NCBI GenBank assembly: GCA_949316235.1
Contig: OX438759.1
Coordinates: forward strand, 19,902,618-19,966,617
From: Oegoconia quadripuncta
Lineage: Eukaryota > Arthropoda > Insecta > Lepidoptera > Autostichidae
Reading direction: 5' to 3'
DNA length: 64,000 bases
Shown here: positions 30,501 to 40,666 of the stretch, piece by piece
Numbering within the stretch: position 1 is the stretch's first letter
How the letters are laid out: each line of letters starts with the position of its first letter
The notes under the pieces: model-generated
What the model saw: only the letters and a program-made list of their open reading frames with translations
What the model was told of the DNA's origin: nothing
Database searches by the model: none
Program-made: the position numbers and the translations under genes

Positions 30501-33500
30501 TTTTATCCCCTTGGGGGTAGAATTTATCAAAATCCTTTCTTAGCGGATGCCTACGTCATAACATCTACCTGCATGCCAAATTTCAGCCCGATCCGTCCAG
30601 TGGTTTGGGCTGGGCGTTGATAGATCACTATGTCAGTCACCTTTGAGTTATATATATATTTAGATATAATTATCAAATCACAAATTGTAACCCATAAGCT
30701 GTTTAAAAGAGCAACTCTAGAGTTTCTTGCTCGTTCTTCTCTGGGGAGTCAGCTTTGTGAATGAGCAGTAAATTTAAATGTAATATTAATAGTGTCGTCT
30801 TCAAGTGATAATTTTATCCTATGAAATAAAATTTGATTTGATTTGTGGTCTGCTCTGGTTTGTTAATTTTAGATATCATATATGAAAGCTCACAATTGGA
30901 TTTTGGATATAATAATGTATAATTATTATTCAAATATAACGTACTGACAAAGATTTAAAAAAGGTATGGTGAGATGGTTTGGAGATGTGGAGTGGATGAA
31001 TGAAAGAAAGAGATATACGAAGCGAATGTTGATGGTAAAGTTGGTAGGAGAAGACCACGACGAATATACCACGATCAAATCGGGGACATCTTAAAGGAAA
31101 GCCAAGTCAAGAGTACCCTTAAACCGATGAGCATGTATTAACAATCCATGAGAATGTATGACTCAAAATAGCTGTCAGGATCGTAGCAAGTGGAAGTCTA
31201 CAGTCTCGGCCTACCCCCATGGGAAACAGATGTGACTTTATGTAGTACTTACAACTATGTTTTCCAAATAAAGATTTAATTCTTCAGACTCAAATGTTAT
31301 TACTCCTACGCCAGATTTCGGCGGCTCGTTTCGTGCAACACTAGCGAGCATACAACATACCTGCGACACGCTGCCCAGGCGGTAGCAGGGCAGCTCGTCG
31401 CTGGGGCGGTAGGGGTCGAAGGCCACGACGGAGACCCAGGAGCGGTGGCCCTGCCCGCGTACAACATACCTGCGACACGCTGCCCAGGCGGTAGCAGGGC
31501 AGCTCGTCGCTGGGGCGGTAGGGGTCGAAGGCCACGACGGAGACCCAGGAGCGGTGGCCCTGCCCGCGTACAACATACCTGCGACACGCTGCCCAGGCGG
31601 TAGCAGGGCAGCTCGTCGCTGGGGCGGTAGGGGTCGAAGGCCACGACGGAGACCCAGGAGCGGTGGCCCTGCCCGCGCGCCACCACTCGCCGCTCGCCCA
31701 GCGACCACACCGTCACCAGGTCGTCCTCGCCGCCCACCACCACGTACCTGGTTGGGGCAATGGTCATGGTAGGTACAAAACCAGTATGGCATGCAGTTTA
31801 TTGCATAAAAGAAAATATGAAGTTTGTTAAACTTATAATCCATCAAAGAGGTTCCAGTTGTAATCTTCTGACTCTATCATGGAAGCAAAACAAATTAGCT
31901 CAAATTCGCTATCTTGCCATTTGCCATCAGGGAGTTCCAGTCCCTACACACCGGGTCCATCATCAGATCAGCGCAATGGTAACTTACATAAATATTCAAA
32001 ATTTCAGCTCAATCAAGCAAGTGGTTGATAAAAAGGTTTGCAAATATTGAACCGGACAACTTAGTTACATACGAACATTGCAAGCTAAAGCTTTTAAAAA
32101 TTGTCTGTCATTTCACAAGGGGCGGTCCGAGTGACCAGTGCTGGTGACAAACCTGCCGTCGGGTGCCCAGCAGACGCAGAGGAAGCCGCCGAAGTAGGAC
32201 CTGGCGCGGCCCACCAGCTCCATGGTGTCGTAGTGGAACACGCGTAGGAAGCCGTCCTGCGACGCCACGGCCAGGTTGGTGCCGCACGGGGAGAACGAGA
32301 ACTCGTTGATACAGCTGCCCTCCGCGCCTATCACCCACCTGACCAGCACCAACAAACATTCAGGGATCACCTGGTGTATATCCTTGGACATACACACAGC
32401 GCGAATTTGTTCCACAATATTTTTTTTTTTTATGCACAACGGATTGGTACTTGACCTCAATCACACCTGATGTTAAGTGAAGATGAGGTCGAAGGTGGAA
32501 GCGTATTGACCCGGAAACCCCAACACATTTGGGGGACTGGCTATCTTATCTCTGACAAAGTGGATGGCCAGGCGGACATTTAAAATGCCCGACCACCAAC
32601 TAAACCGAGTACTAAACATATACCCCAATGAGGATCGAACCCGCGACCTCCGAATCGTAATCAGATTAATGTAATTAAGAGTATTCGTAGTTTGTGGACA
32701 GAAGGTTCAAACTGGAAAGAGCCATGTTTAAGTTCTTTTTTTATGCACAATGGGTGTTGACAGTGGCACTTGACCTCAATCACTCAATGAGGCCGAAGGT
32801 GCAAGCATACTGACCTGGAAACCGATTAAAGCCGGCAGATGGGAGTGCAGCAAACGGGATGTCAGTAGAAGGCTACCGCGAGTATAAGTGCCAATAATAA
32901 GAGTGAGTGTGCTAAGGTTGGATTGTGTTTTCATATTTATTTAGTGAAGCCTCAAATAATAATAAATGTCTTAGCACAAACACACAGCGCCATCTAGGTC
33001 CACAGTAAGCATCTAGGCTCGTGTTATTGATACTAGATGGTTGATAAACTACACAAATACATTTTTTTTTTGTAAATAAATACATGTATAAATGAAAAAC
33101 ATCCATAACTCGGGAACACATGTCTGTATTCATCATACAAACATAGCCCCTAGCGGGATTCGAACCCGCGACCATTTGGTGTAGTAGCAGAGTTTCTAAC
33201 CACTACACCAAACAAGTCGTCACATAATCTCTCTTCTTATAATTGTAACGCCACAATTTTTAAAACAATACTTCAGCTGACCTGTAGAGTGGGTTGCGAG
33301 TGGACTTGGTGCGACAGGTGTGGATGGAGTAGCCATCGCCCTGCTTGAAGAGCTGGTAGTGCGGCGTGGCACCAGCCGGCAGCTCCTCGTTGTAGACGTA
33401 GAGCTGCCCTGATGCATGCGCTGCCACAAACAGGTTGGATGACCCTGGCACCCACTTGATGCACGTTACTCGCGTCTTGTCTATCAGTCTCTGGAAATAT

Positions 33501-36500
33501 AATTTTTTATTTTTCTTTTCATGCATTCAGTCAACGTTTACTGTAGTTGGGAGACTGTGTTATTTTTTAGAAATGGTATGAAGTTATAAAATCAATTAGC
33601 CTTATACTGTACCAATATCATTGTATTGTATTGTATGTGTGTGTGGCTGTTGCAGGTCATCGGAGACCTGTATCACTGCGACCGTTGCCGATCTATTGTG
33701 ATCGCCATTAACCTACAGTTCGTTGCTCAGGTTTGCCTCTTTGAGGAATTGGATAATTTTCCTGGCACCGATGGTTTTTATCTCATCCGGGTGTAATAAG
33801 TGGCTGCCCAGGTGGATATTACGTTTACGCATTAGCGGGCCACATTCACACAGCAGATGTGCAGGTGTTTCCTCAGCGAGGAGGCAAAGTCTGCACATTC
33901 CTGTTTCTCGGAGCCCTATGTTGAGCATGTGTTTGCTCAGACAGCAGTGTCCCGTTAGTGCCCTTGTGAGAATGCGTAAATTGTTCCTACTGAGTGGCAG
34001 CGCTTCGCCGGCCGCCTTCTTGTTGAAGGCTTTGATTAGTGATTTGGAGTGTGTTAAACCTGGCGTGTTCGTCCAGAGTTTAAGAGCTGCTTGCGTGCAC
34101 CGGTTCCTTAGGGTAAAGCGAATTAGGCTTTTTGAGATACCGCAGAAAGGCTCAGGGCCGTACTGGGATCCGCTAGCCCCCAATTTCGCTAGTACCAATA
34201 TCATACGTAACTATAAATTGTAAATTTAAGATGTGGCGGAAATTAAATGGATTTAGCAAAAGTTCTTTGGAACATAATGTCCATTATGGGTACAAGCTGC
34301 ATACCGGTTTGGGTATTATTATATGTTTCTCAATAATTAACTATACTATTATTATGGTAACAGTTGTAGTTGTACTTAATTTTTGTTTTTATTTTTATTA
34401 CTGTGAATTAAGGCTACATTTCGCAAGAATAACACCAAGCAGAATGATTGTTGCGGTCTAATATTTTTGTATGTGTTTCTGTAATATGTAAAGAAAACGC
34501 TTTATCTATCTATCTATTAATTTAGCATTGTCATTTTCCATTGGAATTCTAAATATTCCTTTCTACTATAGAAACATGATTACAAAAGCTTCTTCATTGA
34601 CTTCAATTCGTATATCGATTTCATTTCGTTAGGTACATTATTAATATAAATATTTCGAACACTTACCACCCATCATCTATTCCCAAACTAAGCAAGGCTT
34701 GTACTTTGGATACTCGATAACGGATAAACATATATAAATATTTATATAAACATCCATGACTCGAGAATAAATGTTTGTATTCATCACACAAACATTTACC
34801 CCTCACGGGATTCGAATCCGCATCCGTTGGTTTCGTAGACAGGGTGACTATCCACTGCACCAATCGGTCGTCAACCACATACACATATTATAAATGTGCA
34901 GACGTATAAGCAGCATATAACTAGTAGAGGATGCATAGATAGATAAAAAGTTTGATAGCTGAGTGCACAAATGCCCATTAAAGGGGCAAGCCAATGGGGA
35001 TTTGTAGAATAAGTCTTTATCCAGCTTATTCATAAAAAGAGTGTCGTTTGACATTACTTTCTTAAAGTGTTCTTTTCCGTTTAGGTGCTGCATAGCACTT
35101 ATGTATGACTCACCTCTTCATTGTATAATTTACTTAATTCCTTCTTAATTGGGTCTATCAGTTGTATTTGTCCAGTAGAAAATCCTATAACTAGTGATAC
35201 ACTGTCGGCCGTCATGGTGACAGCATTGAAGTCATGGCTCGTCGGATTCGTGCCTTTGTACACCTTCTTATCCACAGGCTTCGTGAGGTCCGCCGCCTGA
35301 GGACAATTACAGATCTGCTGAGGATCATTCAGGAAAAAATAAGAGATTTGTTCCTGACAATTCGGAAAAAAAACGAGGTGAAAAATAGTTTACAAGAAAG
35401 CATGAGCTCTTAGTATGTAATGTATCGCCTTTTTGTTCAATAAAGCTTTTACAAACAAATACTCTTTGTTTTACAGAACAGTACAGACTGATTCTCATGT
35501 CATGAATATTGATTAGAAAAGTACAGATAAATTAATATTTTTGCAGAAAGAAAAACAGACAAAAGAGAGATAAGAGCCCCATTTTTACCTTTTCAAGAAC
35601 AATTCCCTATAATTTATAGGAACAACATTCTGGTGGGAATTAATAAAATTAATTCCTTTCATGTGAATAGCTTGGCCAATTTTGACTAGCGTGTGAGGCT
35701 AGCATGACCACAGTCTGTTACCAAGTTCTTATAATGACACAAGACAATAATAATATTTTGGATATTTCTTCTACGCCCAAACTAGACAACGCCTGTACTA
35801 TGGCTGCTAGATAAAAGATAAACATACATAAACATCCATGACTTGGGAATAAATGTTCATATTCATCATTCAAGCATTTACCCCTTGTGGGATTCAAACC
35901 CGCAATCATTGGTTTCAAAGGCAGGGTCACCTAAATTCATTAAAGAGAAGCCAAGTGCCTCTCTTCTAGCCTTTAGCACAAATAAGATAGCACGCTCTTT
36001 CCGTGGTGAATTGTATAGGGATTAGAAACTTGGCTAGCCCCATTGGAGTATTGTTTCCTACTCAATCTAGAATAATCATTTTTTTATTTAATTACATAAT
36101 CAAAAGCCTTCATTTAACACAATTTCACCAAAACAAAGCACTCGACTAAACCAATATTGAATTATAAATCATTGTGTTTAGTGTAATTAATTTCGGTTAA
36201 AGGAAAAAATATAAGGAATATGTATTAACATATTATATAAGTATATTATGTAGGTACACTAAAAAAGTACCCTTAAAAAATATATGATAGAAATAAATAC
36301 ACCTGTGATAGTAACAAACATGTTGAACATGATTCAAATATGCTATCCCACAGTTTTCGTAGATCTGCCTCGGTACAATCCATTAAGAATTTTGTTTATG
36401 TTATTCTTTAGAGCATTCAAGTGATTAGAATGATACGTGGGATCAATACACTGAGATATATCTTTAGGAAAGAAGTGATAAAGTCGAGGTGCCATTACAG

Positions 36501-38125
36501 TGAAATGCCTGCATCCAACATTGGAATGTTTAAAGGGCGATTTATTGTCAGTTGTCAGTGGGAAATCCCAGCCAATTTCCATATGATTCTCTGAGAAATT
36601 AAGACCTTACAAATTTTAAAAAGTTGTTTGGTGGGAAATGTACAATATCATAAAGTCAAGCCTGTTTCCCGTAGGGGTAGGCAGAGACCACAGACTTCCA
36701 CTTGCTACGATCCGGACACACCTTATACAATATCAGTCTGCAATAATGCACCTATATGATTATTGATTACATTTGCACAAGTTGTATCAGTACAAGTTAC
36801 TGTATGAGGCTTATCAATCTGATACAGAACCATTGATAGGCTGACATAACAACTACAAAACCCATGTAAAACCATCCCACAATTTTTCCTTTTCTTTAAC
36901 AATTTCATAAACAATGTTAGTTATTTTTAATTCTGTATGTATAAACAAAAATTTATTTAATAAGTCATAAAAACTGTAAGGAATAAATTTTAGAACCAAC
37001 TGTACTTTCGTATTCATAATTCCGTATATTATTCTATTTGCCATATTTACTTGATAGTCATTTTTGCCTGCAAGCAACCATTGTTGTATTACTGATGGAA
37101 AACTAAACTGTGAAGAAAATGAGCTGTTACAATAAAAATGGTGAGTGTGGTTACGGCAGCAAAAAAGTTAGGAAATGCTACTCCAACCTTTCTTCCTTCC
37201 TCACTACACTATAATCCTATCTAGTTATTCATGATGTTTGAAATTTTTCAATCTTTCCATTGGACCACATTTACTACACTCCAACTCAACATCGCATTGT
37301 TTCTAGCTTACATATACTATTACTTTTAAATCATAGAGTCATATGAAACAAAGCTGCTATCCACATCTATTTATTTGTATGCTTAATTCCTCTAAACTAT
37401 TGAACAGATTTTGATACAGTTGAGAATTTTGATACACTATAAGAACTTAACTTTTATTTAACAAGAATACTCCACACACATTGCTTTTCTCCTATATTAT
37501 ACTTCATCCTTTCCCACAGATGAATATCCCGTTCAGAACTGATGGTAGGTTCAGACATACTGACACACTAGGAGCATTATTTACTTAACGATAAATTAAA
37601 GTATTCATCAAACGGGGAGTGATATGGTGTGGTGGACGTCATCAGGGACGCCGCTGCCACTCCGCGCCGCCCTCAATGTGGATTCGCCAATACACTTCCA
37701 CAGAACACAGCGTCGCTGCGCCGTTCGACGCCCTCTACTTGATTAAGGGCTTGAAGTTTTATATTATAACAATGGAAGCTGTGCCTGCTTACCTTCTTGA
37801 TCCCTCTGTAGACGTACACATAGAGCTCTTTGCCATGATTAAAGCAGATGCGGTCGTCGGCCGGCGGCGAGTCGGAGGGGGCAGGTGCAGTGGCTGTCAC
37901 AGTGGCGGGCACGGTAGGCACTGCGGTAAGGGCGGGCACTGCAGCCACGGCGGTCGGCAGCGACACCAGCGACACGCGCACATGCGAAGAACCCGCGCCG
38001 CTCGTGTAGCCCACTCGATTCGGCCGCGAGTATTCTGACAGCGTCATCAGCCTGTAAGTGCCCTCGCGTGTCGCGAACTGCGTCTTCACGTCGTCCTTCC
38101 CGCCGGAGTCCGATTGCACGGCCAT
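27194..38125 (-). CDS. WDR20: WD repeat-containing protein 20 homologue, complete (7 exons, 559 aa)
   Basis: WDR20 is a beta-propeller activator of the USP12/USP46-UAF1 deubiquitinases. The minus-strand exons are 37793-38125, 35114-35296, 33282-33490, 32153-32338, 31579-31747, 29375-29618 and 27194-27549. They total 1680 nt, one frame with consistent phases and GT-AG sites. Family-specific text runs throughout: KTQFATREGTYRL, SEYSRPNRV, SVSLVIGFSTGQIQLIDPIK, RVTCIKWVPGSSNLFVAAHA, CRTKSTRNPL, FSPCGTNLAVASQDGFLRVF, YFGGFLCVCWAPDG, YVVVGGEDDLVTVWS, WVSVVAFDPY, DTQLCLWDLT and ICKKIAHERLTALLF-like text. Exon 1 carries an Ala/Pro/Thr/Val-rich insert of about 30 residues. The last two exons are GC-rich and low-complexity (Pro/Gly/Ala). 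Exon 5 and its donor are tandemly triplicated; only the first donor keeps the frame. The assignment is firm. Confidence 0.95.
27205..27255. repeat. GGGGGGCC-type G-run array at the WDR20 C-terminus
   Basis: Five G7-8CC-like blocks on the + strand encode, on the minus strand, the Pro/Gly tail of WDR20. Several G runs of six or more make this a strong G-quadruplex candidate. Confidence 0.85.
27881..28219 (+). mobile_element. SINE family A, full-length
   Basis: The head is CCTCCGTGGGTCAATGTG, with box B-like AAGTTCGATCCCTGG, then the GGTGGAAGGGCATTTTAAAT block, and it ends GTGCATAAAAAAAAAA. It lies in the WDR20 intron between exons 6 and 7. Confidence 0.9.
28220..29374. other. WDR20 intron 6 remainder, no other element recognised
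   Basis: This is AT-rich sequence with the hairpin at 28844-28882 and a poly-T run near 28945. No other recognisable content was found. Confidence 0.5.
28844..28882. repeat. Perfect hairpin: CCATGGACGTAACA arms
   Basis: CCATGGACGTAACA and its exact inverse complement are separated by 9 bases in a WDR20 intron. No flanking element was recognised. Confidence 0.85.
29375..29618 (-). CDS. WDR20: WDR20 exon 6
   Basis: It starts DTQLCLWDLTADVLRPAPRA and continues with a Pro/Ala/Gly-rich linker ending in GGTSLTG. The acceptor is preceded by an almost pure C tract. The donor is GTGCGT. Phase 0 in and phase 1 out match its neighbours. Confidence 0.9.
29622..29650 (-). promoter_or_regulatory. C-homopolymer polypyrimidine tract at the WDR20 exon 6 acceptor
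   Basis: On the minus strand, two runs of about 10-12 C separated by one T lead directly into GTGCAG, the 3' splice site. The tract is almost pure C rather than the usual U-rich mix. Confidence 0.8.
29735..30406 (+). mobile_element. Jockey-like LINE ORF2 fragment with frameshifts
   Basis: The text DLVDTAVFLGLTLDAKLQCG, FVLQKRAIRAIYKLRPRVSL, RDKFKEINILTMACQYIYEN and FHNKIPGDIQNLPLNKFKAL is the C-terminal half of a jockey-like ORF2. At least three frame changes make it a pseudogene. Its 3' end resumes at 30720 after a nested repeat. Confidence 0.82.
30425..30665 (+). mobile_element. ACTAGCTTTCCxCCCGCGACTTCGTCCGCG-type moth repeat
   Basis: The text GACTAGCTTTCCTCCCGCGA, then CTTCGTCCGCGTGG and CAAATTTCAGCCCGATCCGT, is a common lepidopteran retroelement 3' tail. 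It interrupts the jockey-like copy. Related copies are at 45108-45245 (+) and 42600-42830 (-). Confidence 0.75.
30720..30848 (+). mobile_element. Jockey-like LINE 3' end with TTTGA tail
   Basis: CTCTGGGGAGTCAGCTTTGT and the closing AAATTTGATTTGATTTG tandem tail match the end of the copy at 4200-4620. It is the continuation of the fragment at 29735. Confidence 0.75.
30960..31245 (+). mobile_element. LINE C-terminal fragment (GGRRPRRIYHDQ...)
   Basis: The text KVGGRRPRRIYHDQIGDILK is followed, after decay, by a segment ending in SAYPHGKQ. This is a common insect LINE C-terminus. The terminal ~60 bases recur as scraps at 20189, 36655 and 57590. Confidence 0.7.
31351..31677. repeat. Three perfect 109-bp tandem units spanning WDR20 exon 5 and its splice donor
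   Basis: Units begin at 31351, 31460 and 31569 and are identical by eye. Each unit contains 99 bases of the 3' end of exon 5 and the first 10 bases of the intron, including GTATGT. 109 is not a multiple of three, so inclusion of an extra unit shifts the frame. Confidence 0.97.
31579..31747 (-). CDS. WDR20: WDR20 exon 5 (first donor of a triplicated unit)
   Basis: It encodes YVVVGGEDDLVTVWSLGERR and WVSVVAFDPYRPSDELPCYR, ending LGSVSQ before GTATGT. Use of this first donor joins SQ directly to DTQLCLWDL of exon 6, as in the family. The later donors at 31470 and 31361 would shift the frame. Confidence 0.93.
32153..32338 (-). CDS. WDR20: WDR20 exon 4
   Basis: It encodes WVIGAEGSCINEFSFSPCGT, NLAVASQDGFLRVFHYDTME and YFGGFLCVCWAPDGR. 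The donor GTTTGT is non-consensus at +3, but the phase match to exon 5 is exact. Confidence 0.92.
32420..32660 (-). mobile_element. SINE family A, head-truncated
   Basis: A poly-T run, then TATGCACAACGGATTGG, GTCGAAGGTGGAAGCG and GACCACCAACTAAACCGAG blocks, and a box B-like GAGGATCGAACCCG. It breaks off in the head at GAATCGTAA. It lies in the WDR20 intron between exons 3 and 4. Confidence 0.88.
32735..32823 (-). mobile_element. SINE family A, 3' end only
   Basis: Poly-T and TATGCACAATGGGTG, then GAGGCCGAAGGTGCAAGC. Only the tail-proximal ~90 bases remain, 75 bases from the preceding copy. Confidence 0.8.
32962..33222 (-). mobile_element. SINE family B', near full-length
   Basis: On the minus strand it has a head with TTGGTGTAGTGGTTAGAAAC, a box B-like GGTCGCGGGTTCGAATCCCG, then GAGTTATGGATG and a body containing AGATGGCGCTGTGTG. 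Related segments lie at 45252-45420 (+) and 56840-56996 (-). Confidence 0.85.
33282..33490 (-). CDS. WDR20: WDR20 exon 3
   Basis: It encodes RLIDKTRVTCIKWVPGSSNL, FVAAHASGQLYVYNEELPAG and YSIHTCRTKSTRNPLY, with a GTCAGC donor. Confidence 0.93.
33590..34204 (-). mobile_element. RNase H-type LINE, ORF2 C-terminus
   Basis: An open 163-codon frame reads RFTLRNRCTQAALKLWTNTP, then LTRALTGHCCLSKHMLNIGL and CRLCLLAEETPAHLLCECGP. This is the zinc-knuckle C-terminus of an RNase H-bearing LINE, the same broad type as the one split by copia. A short 3' region ends near a TTGTA-rich stretch at 33612. It lies in the WDR20 intron between exons 2 and 3. Confidence 0.82.
34501..34519. repeat. ATCT tetranucleotide microsatellite
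   Basis: About four to five ATCT units follow an AAACGCTTT context. Confidence 0.8.
34645..34875 (-). mobile_element. SINE family B, full-length
   Basis: On the minus strand the head is GACGACCGATTGGTGCAGTG with a box B-like GGATTCGAATCCCG. The body contains GAGTCATGGATG and TTATCGAGTATCCAAAG. It lies in the WDR20 intron between exons 2 and 3. Confidence 0.87.
35114..35296 (-). CDS. WDR20: WDR20 exon 2
   Basis: It encodes AADLTKPVDKKVYKGTNPTS and HDFNAVTMTADSVSLVIGFS, ending KKELSKLYNEE. The acceptor CCTCAG and donor GTGAGT are good, and the phase is 0/0. Confidence 0.93.
35755..35935 (-). mobile_element. SINE family B, head-truncated
   Basis: It has the same body and box B region as the other B copies, cut within the head at AGGTGACCCTGCC. 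It lies in WDR20 intron 1. Confidence 0.75.
35936..37792. other. WDR20 intron 1, otherwise unremarkable
   Basis: About 1.85 kb of AT-rich intron. The only recognised content is a LINE scrap at 36655-36716 (minus) with GGGGTAGGCAGAGACC. ORFs at 36343-37077 look random. Confidence 0.55.
37793..38125 (-). CDS. WDR20: WDR20 exon 1 with start codon
   Basis: The ATG at 38125 opens MAVQSDSGGKDDVKTQFATR, and SEYSRPNRVGYTSGAGSSHV follows. It ends CFNHGKELYVYVYRGIKK before GTAAGC. The start fits the short acidic N-terminus of the family. An Ala/Val/Pro/Thr-rich insert occupies about residues 58-88. Confidence 0.92.
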
Positions 38126-38520
38126 GTTACCATATCGTCCTCCTGTTTCTCATGGAGACGGCGGAGAAGCCCCGATGTGCCAAGAGCGCGCCGAGCAGCG
38201 GGCCGTCTTCCCTCCGCTCATGTGAGACTCCCGTGGCTCGCGGACGTTTCGAGATTTACACAACACATTTGTGTGAAGAACGACACACGTGGAGCTGTAT
38301 GTTTTCAATTAAAAATCGGGAATTGGATGCTCTTGTGTATGCAAAGTCAGGTGTCAGTCAGACGACGACATGACGGCTCAAGCGCTTTTTTAAAAAGTTT
38401 GTTCCTTTGGACAGGCAAAAGGGACTAAGGCCAGACAGCCCGCATATTACCTACCTCTTTCAAGAAAGATTCCGTATTGTTATGGTCATTCGTTAGCGAA
38501 TTCATTTGATTTCAAAGATC
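38126..38520. other. WDR20 5' flank
   Basis: This stretch upstream of the WDR20 ATG presumably holds its 5'-UTR and promoter. It is GC-rich near the gene. No clear core promoter element could be fixed. Confidence 0.4.
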
Positions 38521-38612
38521 TATTTCATCATTATTAGCCCGTAAACATCCCACTACAGGAATATAGGCCTTCCCTCGTATATGAGGGACTATAGGCCGTA
38601 GTCCACCTCACA
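38520..38612 (+). mobile_element. RTE-like LINE 3' tail scrap
   Basis: The text CATTATTAGCCCGTAAACAT, CCCACTACAGGAATATAGGC and TATAGGCCGTAGTCCACC follows the pattern of the CCACTGCTGGxxAxAGGCCT tails common in moths. Confidence 0.6.
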
Positions 38613-38870
38613 AAGATCTATTAAAAATACTTAATTCCACTAAAAATATTTTGAATTCAAGACTTTTATATCCCCAAACTCTACAAGCCTTAACTTTACA
38701 AACCCTTTTGGTCAAAATGTATGGCATAGCCATTTCATTTTGTGTGTATATCCTATCATGAATATAACATTTCCACCTTCCAAGACTTCGGGAAATACCC
38801 GAGAGGTTTGAAGAATGAGTGAGCCAGTGGCAAAATCTAAAGTATTTTATGTAGGTACATCAAATCAAAA

Positions 38871-38986
38871 GTTTTTTTTAATGCGCAACAGGTTGGTAAT
38901 TCACTTCAATCACACCTGATGTTAAATGAAGACGAGGTCGAAGGTGGAAGCACACTGACCCGGAAACCCCAACACATTTGGGATAA
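38871..38986 (-). mobile_element. SINE family A, 3' end only
   Basis: Poly-T, then AATGCGCAACAGGTTGG, GACGAGGTCGAAGGTGG and CCCCAACACATTTGGG. It is truncated after about 115 bases. Confidence 0.85.
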
Positions 38987-39952
38987 CCTATAAAAGCTAG
39001 ACAAATGAGTTAGAGTGTTTGATAAGTCTGCTCTAGTATTATTTAATGCCGAAGCTATAAGGGTTTGAAAATACGAATCAATTCGAGAAAAGGTAGTTGG
39101 TAGTGCTCCGCTTTTGTTTTGGCTCGTCCTGATAGGCGCACTTCCATGCCCCCAGATTTCGTCAGTTATCTATCAATGCAATGATTATCACTTATCAGTG
39201 AAGACGTTTATGGTTATCAATGATAAAGGCTAGGTAAATGCAGCACTCAAATTGAATAAACCCTGGCTTTATACGATTTGACACCGCACCACATGACAGG
39301 AATGGCGAAACAATGGCCCTAAAATATATTATAGGTATATATAAAAATATAGACTGTTCTAATGCATTTTTTTGGTTATAAATGAAGAGTTTTGATTATG
39401 TATATAGTAGGTACCTATATAAGTTTATTTTTTTTCCCAATAACCACGAAGTCAAAGTTATTATTTTTTTTTTAGAAAAAATGGCACTAATCTTGGAATA
39501 TGATAATCGTTACGCTAAATATGTCTTCAAAACGGCTTACTAAACATGGCTTCCTCTCTTTTCGTTTAGTGCTTTAAAAACCGCACTCAAATGAACATCG
39601 CATTAATTCCTGAGATACATCTGGTTATAGAATGAATGCACATCAAACACATAACACTCGTTTTTCGTCGGTGGCAAAAAAACCGGTTTCCAGCTCGTAC
39701 CAACCGTTTGGACGTTAGACGCGTGACAGAACCATAAACACAAATAGGCTTCTTTCTTTATAACACCCTCCATTTGTGTTATCACATTTTTCATTGATAA
39801 AACCTGTTAACTTCTGAGAAAAGTGCATTAGTTGGTCACCGGAAATCTTTATCCATATCTTTAAATGGTAAAAAGCTATAGAAGTTATAATCCATAATTA
39901 CGTAGGTAATAATAATATAAACAATTGAAGGACACACAGATACAGACATGTA
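38987..39952. other. Intergenic DNA, nothing recognised
   Basis: AT-rich, with poly-T runs near 39430 and 39465. No conserved coding text or element ends were found. Confidence 0.5.
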
Positions 39953-40222
39953 TACAGGACGTCCCAAAGTTATGGGACATGAAGGGGAAGTACCTTAAAT
40001 ATTGTAGATAGTGAATTTTGCTCAAAGAAGACTTTATGTTATTTTTAAAAGTTAGTAATTCTGCATTCATAGATTTTCTAAAAATTACTTGCTTCGGCTG
40101 GGAATCGAACCGACTTAAATGTGAAAAAAAAAACACCCTACTTTTATGATGCCAATCGAAAGAATAGCTAAAAAATAATAACTCTGCCTAAGTAACATAG
40201 TATTTTAAAAGAAAGGAACAAC
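39953..40222. repeat. Left 270-bp TIR
   Basis: It pairs with 41807-42076. The outermost bases are TACAGGACGTCCC and the innermost are GGAACAAC. Confidence 0.92.
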
Positions 40223-40666
40223 ATAAAATGATTGAGTCAAATTTCAAGAAAGTTATTTATTGCCGACGACGTTCGAAAAGTAGCGATATTATCATTCCAA
40301 AGATAGCATTGATTATTCGTAAATAAGTACCCACTTCATAAAATAGGTACTAACATAGTTTTCCTTATTATAAGTGCACGTGTAGATGAAATGATAAAAC
40401 TTGTATTTCAATACGTCCTCTGTAAGCTAGACAGAAGGCAAATTAAAAACAAAAATAAATAATTTATAATTTGAAAATGGAACAGTTTATGACAGCGTTT
40501 GTTTGAATGCATACTTTTTAAGATATTTTAAAAAGAAGTGATATTTTTAAATGTTGTTCTTAAATTTGAAAATGGAACAGTATGTGCGAGCGTTTGTTTT
40601 TCGGATATTGATCTGTTTAGTCTCAATTCACTTACACAAGTGTTATTGTGTTAATTTATTGCGAAC

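Noticed and set aside
31238..31846. ORFs of 153-202 aa across the WDR20 array
   Set aside because: They run through the repeated exon-intron units without splicing. The conserved text is confined to exon 5.
33145..33215. tRNA-like box A and box B sequences (also at 14460, 19900, 43800, 51740, 63970)
   Set aside because: They are heads of dispersed SINE copies with shared bodies and tails; none shows a complete cloverleaf with a paired acceptor stem, so no tRNA gene is called.
37619..38428. + strand ORFs over WDR20 exon 1 with His/Gly-rich text
   Set aside because: They are antisense shadows of the Ala/Pro/Thr/Val-rich exon 1 on the minus strand.
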